Source of the DNA: JBOGIG01 sp050742455
Lineage (GTDB): Bacteria; Actinomycetota; Acidimicrobiia; Acidimicrobiales; JBOGIG01
DNA: 10,684 bases
Direction of reading: 5' to 3'
Assembly (NCBI GenBank): GCA_050742455.1
Contig: JBOGIG010000114.1
Location: 1-10,684 of the forward strand
The notes below the pieces were generated by a model. The model made no database searches and was not told the DNA's origin. It was given only the letters and a program-made list of their open reading frames with translations. The position numbers were made by a program, and so were the translations under genes. Below are positions 6,711 through 10,684 of this stretch, one piece after another; position 1 is the first letter of the stretch, and every line of letters begins with the position of its first letter.

Positions 6711-7331
6711 GTGAGCCAGGCCATCTCAGTCGACCCACCGATTTCGACGAGCCATTCCAGGCCCGTGCGGGTGCACTCCAACAAGCCCTCGATGCTGGGG
6801 GTGGGCACCATCGTGTGGCTCGGCTCGGAGCTGATGTTCTTCTCGGGCCTGTTCGCCGCCTACTTCACCATCCGGGCCCACGACACCGTTGGCGGCGTGT
6901 GGCCCCCGCACGGCATCAAGCTCGACATCTTCCAGTCCGGCATGTTCACCCTCGTCTTGTTGCTGTCGTCGGTGACCATGCAAAAGGCCCTGTGGGAGGA
7001 AGAGTACGACCGGCGCAGATCGGCTCGGTGGTGGGTGGTGCTTACCTTCGTCATGGGGGCGGCATTCCTGGCCAACCAGGCCGTGGAGTGGGGGACGGTC
7101 AATTTCTCGACCTCCACCAACGCCTTCGGATCGATGTTCTTTGTCATGACCGGCCTTCACGGTCTTCACGTCTTCATTGGCTTGATGGCCATGATCGGCC
7201 TCCTGGGCCGGATGGCCGGTCCCAAGGGTGATCCTGGAGAGGTCGCCGTGTTCCAGTCCATCAGCTACTACTGGCACTTCGTAGACATCGTCTGGATCGG
7301 CCTGTACGCGTCCCTGTTCCTACTCAAATGA
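6711..7331 (+). CDS. ctaE: Cytochrome c oxidase subunit III (aa3 oxidase)
   Basis: Membrane subunit of the aa3-type terminal oxidase that stabilises the catalytic core. At 206 residues it has the short five-helix actinobacterial form, with hydrophobic segments near 29-54, 73-92, 107-127, 139-167 and 181-205. Recognisable blocks are IVWLGSELMFFSGLFAAYF (conserved Glu40), ANQAVEW, TGLHGLHVFIGL and YYWHFVDIVWI. The GTG at 6711 follows AAAAGGGG with a short spacer and gives the polar N-terminal stretch of about 28 residues seen in relatives. It is the first gene of ctaE-qcrC-qcrA-qcrB; the oxidase subunits I and II are not in the window. This gene order is typical of Actinobacteria, where bcc and aa3 form one supercomplex. 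The stop overlaps the qcrC start as ATGA. Confidence 0.95.
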   Translation: MSQAISVDPPISTSHSRPVRVHSNKPSMLGVGTIVWLGSELMFFSGLFAAYFTIRAHDTVGGVWPPHGIKLDIFQSGMFTLVLLLSSVTMQKALWEEEYDRRRSARWWVVLTFVMGAAFLANQAVEWGTVNFSTSTNAFGSMFFVMTGLHGLHVFIGLMAMIGLLGRMAGPKGDPGEVAVFQSISYYWHFVDIVWIGLYASLFLLK

Positions 7332-8200
7332 GAACCAAGACCCGCTACGCATTGCCCGGCGCCGTGGTCGCCCTCACGCTGGGGGCAGGCCTCGTGCTGT
7401 TCTCGGGCTCGTCGGCCCAGGCCACTTCACCATCGCTCTATCCTCCGGCCACCTCCACCACCTTGGTCGGGTCCACCTCCCCCTCGCCCGCTCCCGGCCT
7501 GGCCCCTACGGCCGACTCCACCGTGGTGGGGGGAGCCGCCCCGCCCACGCCGACCGACCCGCAATTGCGCCTGGGCCAGACCCTGTTTGTGTCCAACTGC
7601 TCTAGCTGCCATGGGTTGGGGGCTTCGGGCACCCAGCGAGGACCCAACCTGTTGGGCCTGGGTTCGGCCACCATCGACTTTTGGGTCAGCACCGGGCGCA
7701 TGCCCTTGTCGGACTCCTCGGTCCAGGCCGTGCGCAAGCCAGTCCGCTTCTCCCGGACCGAGGTCCTGGCCATCGACCACTACGTGAACTCGTTGAGCCC
7801 GGGCGGACCCGTCATCCCCAGCGTGGACATCACCAATGCCGATCTGGCCCAGGGCTCGAACCTGTTCACCCTCAACTGCGCCGGCTGCCACACCATCACC
7901 GGTGCGGGAGACGCCCTGGCCTCGGGCACGTTCGCCCCCTCGCTGAGCCAAGCCTCGCCGACCCAGATAGTCGAGGCCCTGCGCACCGGGCCAGGTAATA
8001 TGCCACCGTTTGCCACCGGCTCCATATCCGATCAGCAGGCCAATGACATCGCCAAGTACGTCACCTATCTGCAGCATCCCAAGGACCGGGGTGGCGCCGG
8101 GCTGGGCCACGTGGGTCCGGTCACGGAAGGCTTTGTCGGCATCCTCATCGGCCTGGGCGGGTTGATGTTGATCACCTTCTGGATTGGAGAGCGAGCTTGA
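7328..8200 (+). CDS. qcrC: Di-heme cytochrome c subunit of the bcc menaquinol reductase
   Basis: The 290-residue cytochrome cc subunit passes electrons from the Rieske protein to the aa3 oxidase outside the membrane, replacing a soluble cytochrome c. Two covalent heme sites are visible: C91-S-S-C94-H95 and C184-A-G-C187-H188. Likely axial methionines are Met125 (GRMPL) and Met225 (GNMPPF). The N terminus has a basic start and hydrophobic segment (about 8-27), ending in an AQA that could be a signal peptidase site after residue 32. A Ser/Thr/Pro-rich linker (about 33-80) follows, and the C terminus ends in a membrane anchor (about 268-286, GILIGLGGLMLITFWIG). The ATG overlaps the ctaE stop, and the last bases overlap qcrA as TTGA. 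Confidence 0.96.
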   Translation: MRTKTRYALPGAVVALTLGAGLVLFSGSSAQATSPSLYPPATSTTLVGSTSPSPAPGLAPTADSTVVGGAAPPTPTDPQLRLGQTLFVSNCSSCHGLGASGTQRGPNLLGLGSATIDFWVSTGRMPLSDSSVQAVRKPVRFSRTEVLAIDHYVNSLSPGGPVIPSVDITNADLAQGSNLFTLNCAGCHTITGAGDALASGTFAPSLSQASPTQIVEALRTGPGNMPPFATGSISDQQANDIAKYVTYLQHPKDRGGAGLGHVGPVTEGFVGILIGLGGLMLITFWIGERA

Positions 8201-9159
8201 CCGAGCAACACCAATCCGGCGCCGGACGGGACCAGGCCCCGATCGAGCCCATGGCTGTCGACGAGATGGCCTCGGCCTACCGGCAGGCCTACCCCGATCC
8301 TCGCCTGGAGCCCCTGGCCAAGGACCCCCGGCGAGTGGAGTTGATCATCGCCGTGGCCTTCGTACTGTCGACCATTGCGTTCATCATCCTGGGCGTCACC
8401 TACTGGCGGGGGGGCCAGCCTCAAGTCGAGGGGGTGTGTCTCCTGGTAGGACTGGGGGCGCTCGGCTTCGGCATGACGGCGTGGGGCAAGTACCTGATGC
8501 CCCGGGGGCCGTTCATGGAGGAGCGCGAGGTGCTCCCCACGTCCGAAGAGGACAAGCAGATCTTTGCCAAGACCTTCTCCCGGGGGGCCGTTGCCGTCGA
8601 GCGGCGGGGCTTTTTAGGCAAGCTCATGGGCCTGGCCCTGGGGGCGTTCTCCCTGCTGGCCCTGTTTCCCCTCAAGTCCTTGGGCCCCAAGCCGGGCAAG
8701 ATTCTCTACAACACCACCTGGCGGGCCAATGCCCGCCTGGTGACGGCGCAAGGTAAGCCAGTCAATGTGGCCGATATCGAGGTGGGCGGCCTGGTCACCG
8801 TATTTCCCGAGAACGACCCCGGGGGGGCCCTGTCCCAGACCGTGCTCATCCGGGTGGGCAACTCCGACATCGTGACCAAGCCGGGACGCGAGACGTGGGC
8901 CCCCCAGGGCTACGTGGCCTACTCCAAGGTATGCACCCACGCCGGGTGCCCGGTGGGCCTGTACGAGCACCAACTCCAGGAGCTGTTGTGCCCTTGCCAC
9001 CAGTCCCTGTTCAAGGTGTTGGAGGGGGCCCAGCCGGTGTTCGGTCCTGCCCCCCGGCCCCTGCCCCAATTGCCTCTCAAGATCAATGCCGAGGGCTACC
9101 TGGTGGCCCAGAGTGACTACCACGAGGCGGTCGGGCCGGGCTTTTGGGAGCGGGCATGA
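8197..9159 (+). CDS. qcrA: Rieske iron-sulfur subunit of the bcc complex
   Basis: A 320-residue Rieske protein that takes electrons from menaquinol and passes them to QcrC. The [2Fe-2S] ligands are clear: C246-T-H248-A-G-C251 and C265-P-C267-H268, with the two extra cysteines (251 and 267) that form the usual disulfide. Three membrane helices lie near 49-68, 79-97 and 142-159, the actinobacterial arrangement. Just before the third is ERRGFLGK (Arg136-Arg137), a twin-arginine signal consistent with the known Sec-then-Tat insertion of actinobacterial Rieske proteins. The start is TTG at 8197, chosen because it overlaps the qcrC stop as TTGA and has GGAGAG about six bases upstream; Met19 is a less likely alternative. 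Confidence 0.96.
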   Translation: MTEQHQSGAGRDQAPIEPMAVDEMASAYRQAYPDPRLEPLAKDPRRVELIIAVAFVLSTIAFIILGVTYWRGGQPQVEGVCLLVGLGALGFGMTAWGKYLMPRGPFMEEREVLPTSEEDKQIFAKTFSRGAVAVERRGFLGKLMGLALGAFSLLALFPLKSLGPKPGKILYNTTWRANARLVTAQGKPVNVADIEVGGLVTVFPENDPGGALSQTVLIRVGNSDIVTKPGRETWAPQGYVAYSKVCTHAGCPVGLYEHQLQELLCPCHQSLFKVLEGAQPVFGPAPRPLPQLPLKINAEGYLVAQSDYHEAVGPGFWERA

Positions 9160-10684
9160 TCGATCAGGTGGGTCGCTGGTTCGACGACCGCCTGGGAGTG
9201 TCGCGCTTCGCCCGGACCAGCCTGAACAAGATATTCCCTGACCACTGGACCTTCATGCTGGGCGAGATCGCCCTTTACTCCTTCGTGGTCCTTTTGCTGA
9301 CCGGCGTCTACCTGTCGTTCTTTTTCAATCCGTCCACCCATGAGGTCATCTACCACGGCAGTTATCTCCCCCTGCATGGACAGAAGGTGTCGGAGGCTTA
9401 TGCCTCCACCGTGAACCTGAGCTTTGGGGTACGGGGCGGTCTGGTCATGCGCCAGATGCACCACTGGGCGGCCAACATCTTCATTGCCGCCATCGTGGCC
9501 CACATGTGCCGGGTGTTCTTCACTGGGGCCTTCCGCCGGCCCCGGGAGATGAACTGGGTGCTGGGCATCATCCTGTTGATCCTGGCCATCGTCAACGGCT
9601 TTATCGGCTACTCGCTGCCCGACGACCTCATCTCCGGCACCGGGTTGCGCATCGCCTTTTCTATCGTGTTGTCCATTCCGGTGGTGGGGAGCTGGGCCGC
9701 CTTCTTGCTGTTCGGGAGCAACTTCCCGGGCGACCAGATAATTCCCCGCTTCTACATGCTGCACATACTGGTCATCCCGGCCATCATCGTGGCTCTCATC
9801 GGGGCCCACCTGGGCCTGGTGTTCCGTCAGAAGCACTCCCAGTTCCCCGGGCCGGGACGGACCCAGCACAACGTGGTGGGCACGCCTATTTGGCCCGGGT
9901 TCCTGGCCAAGACCAACGGCTTGTTCTTCATGGTCATGGGCGGATTGGCCGGCCTGGGCGGGTTGGCCCAGATCAACCCCATCTGGCTATACGGCTCCTA
10001 TCAGGCCTACAAGGTCTCCTACGCCGTCCAGCCCGACTGGTATATGGGGTTCCTCGACGGGGCCCTGCGCCTCATGCCGAGCTGGGAGACGGTGGCCTTT
10101 GGTCACATGATCCCCAACGCCTTCTTCCCGGCCGTCTTGTTGCCAGGACTGATATTCACCCCGCTGTTGCTGTGGCCCTGGATCGAGGACTTCTTCACCA
10201 AGGAGTCCAAGACCGAGCACAACCTGTTGGACAGGCCGCGTGACCGCCCGGTGCGCACTGCAATAGGTGCCGGCCTGTTCGCCCTGACAATCGTGTTGTT
10301 CTTCGCCAGCTCCACCGACGTGCTGGCCAATTACTTCAGCATCTCGCTCAACGTCATCCTTGTGGCCGGGCGTATCCTCCTTTTCGTGGTGCCGCCCGTG
10401 GTGGGCCTCGTCACCTATCAGATCTGTCGGGAGCTGTCCGGGGTATCGAACGCGGGCCGGCGCAAGCGGGCCAACGTCGTGGTGCGATCGGCCGACGGCG
10501 GCTATTCGACGGTGTTGTCGGAACCCCGACCGGGCGACGGTGTTGTGGAGCTGGAGCCTGAGGAACTGCCCGACATGATCGAGTTCCCCGACCCCAGCCA
10601 TGCCCAAGGCAACGGTCACGGGGCCAACGGAGCGGGCGATGAGGGCGACGACGGTGCCGGGGGCGACGGATCTGGGGGCGACGG
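9156..10684 (+). CDS. qcrB: Cytochrome b subunit of the bcc complex (3' end outside window)
   Basis: My translation from ATG 9156 stays open to the window edge: 509 codons, no stop, so the gene is partial. It is the quinol-oxidising membrane subunit with two b hemes. Heme ligands: His102 and His116 in RQMHHWAANIF..VAHMCR, and His203 and His218 in YMLHILVIPAI..GAHLGLVF; the second pair has 14 intervening residues, the first 13. The quinol-site PEWY motif appears as PDWY (293-296). Other blocks: GYSLPDDLISGTGLR (151-165) and a hydrophobic third part reaching about residue 425. After the last helix is an actinobacterial-type cytoplasmic extension, ending in a Gly/Asp/Asn-rich low-complexity run from about residue 482. 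The start overlaps the qcrA stop as ATGA. Confidence 0.96.
   Translation, partial: MIDQVGRWFDDRLGVSRFARTSLNKIFPDHWTFMLGEIALYSFVVLLLTGVYLSFFFNPSTHEVIYHGSYLPLHGQKVSEAYASTVNLSFGVRGGLVMRQMHHWAANIFIAAIVAHMCRVFFTGAFRRPREMNWVLGIILLILAIVNGFIGYSLPDDLISGTGLRIAFSIVLSIPVVGSWAAFLLFGSNFPGDQIIPRFYMLHILVIPAIIVALIGAHLGLVFRQKHSQFPGPGRTQHNVVGTPIWPGFLAKTNGLFFMVMGGLAGLGGLAQINPIWLYGSYQAYKVSYAVQPDWYMGFLDGALRLMPSWETVAFGHMIPNAFFPAVLLPGLIFTPLLLWPWIEDFFTKESKTEHNLLDRPRDRPVRTAIGAGLFALTIVLFFASSTDVLANYFSISLNVILVAGRILLFVVPPVVGLVTYQICRELSGVSNAGRRKRANVVVRSADGGYSTVLSEPRPGDGVVELEPEELPDMIEFPDPSHAQGNGHGANGAGDEGDDGAGGDGSGGD

Noticed and set aside
9117..9869. Minus-strand open frame (250 codons) opposite qcrA and qcrB
   Set aside because: The plus strand here encodes unmistakable cytochrome b; the antisense translation is His/Gln/Gly-rich with no domain.

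Overview
The window is high-GC, densely packed bacterial DNA that reads as an actinobacterial chromosome. The main reasons are a ctaE-qcrC-qcrA-qcrB cluster encoding a cytochrome bcc complex with a di-heme cytochrome c subunit and a three-helix Rieske protein, an actinobacterial-type HelD RNA polymerase recycling factor, frequent GTG and TTG starts, and a mycothiol-type (TIGR03083/maleylpyruvate isomerase-like) protein. I cannot fix the order from sequence alone; a deep-branching group such as Acidimicrobiia is possible but only a guess.

Layout. Positions 9-734 (+) hold a DinB/maleylpyruvate isomerase-like metalloprotein. Its 3' end overlaps, tail to tail, the end of a minus-strand heme operon running 4400 to 698 in the order hemE - hemH - hemY, joined by 4-base stop/start overlaps. 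A 66-base divergent gap (4401-4466) separates hemE from helD (4467-6620, +). After helD come a hairpin and a 90-base gap. The plus-strand respiratory operon ctaE - qcrC - qcrA - qcrB (6711 to beyond the right edge) follows, again with a 4-base overlap at every junction. qcrB is cut by the window end: 509 codons are present with no stop. There is no gene-free stretch over 300 bases, and I saw no rRNA, tRNA, CRISPR, insertion sequence or phage gene.

How the genes work together. hemE, hemH and hemY supply late steps of heme synthesis. In an actinobacterium these are expected to run through coproporphyrin (CgoX, CpfC, then ChdC), with the last enzyme, ChdC/HemQ, not encoded here. The neighbouring respiratory operon is a heavy heme consumer: QcrB binds two b hemes, QcrC two c hemes, and CtaE is subunit III of the aa3 oxidase that forms a supercomplex with bcc. 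HelD between the two operons is unrelated in chemistry and acts on RNA polymerase.

The region is mostly ordinary core metabolism, and I did not find a new biological system. The oddest features are a nine-unit 15-base tandem repeat inside hemY coding for a 45-residue low-complexity insert, a similar Ala/Asp-rich insert next to the active-site His of hemH, and a strong ribosome binding site plus ATG ahead of hemE that opens the wrong reading frame.
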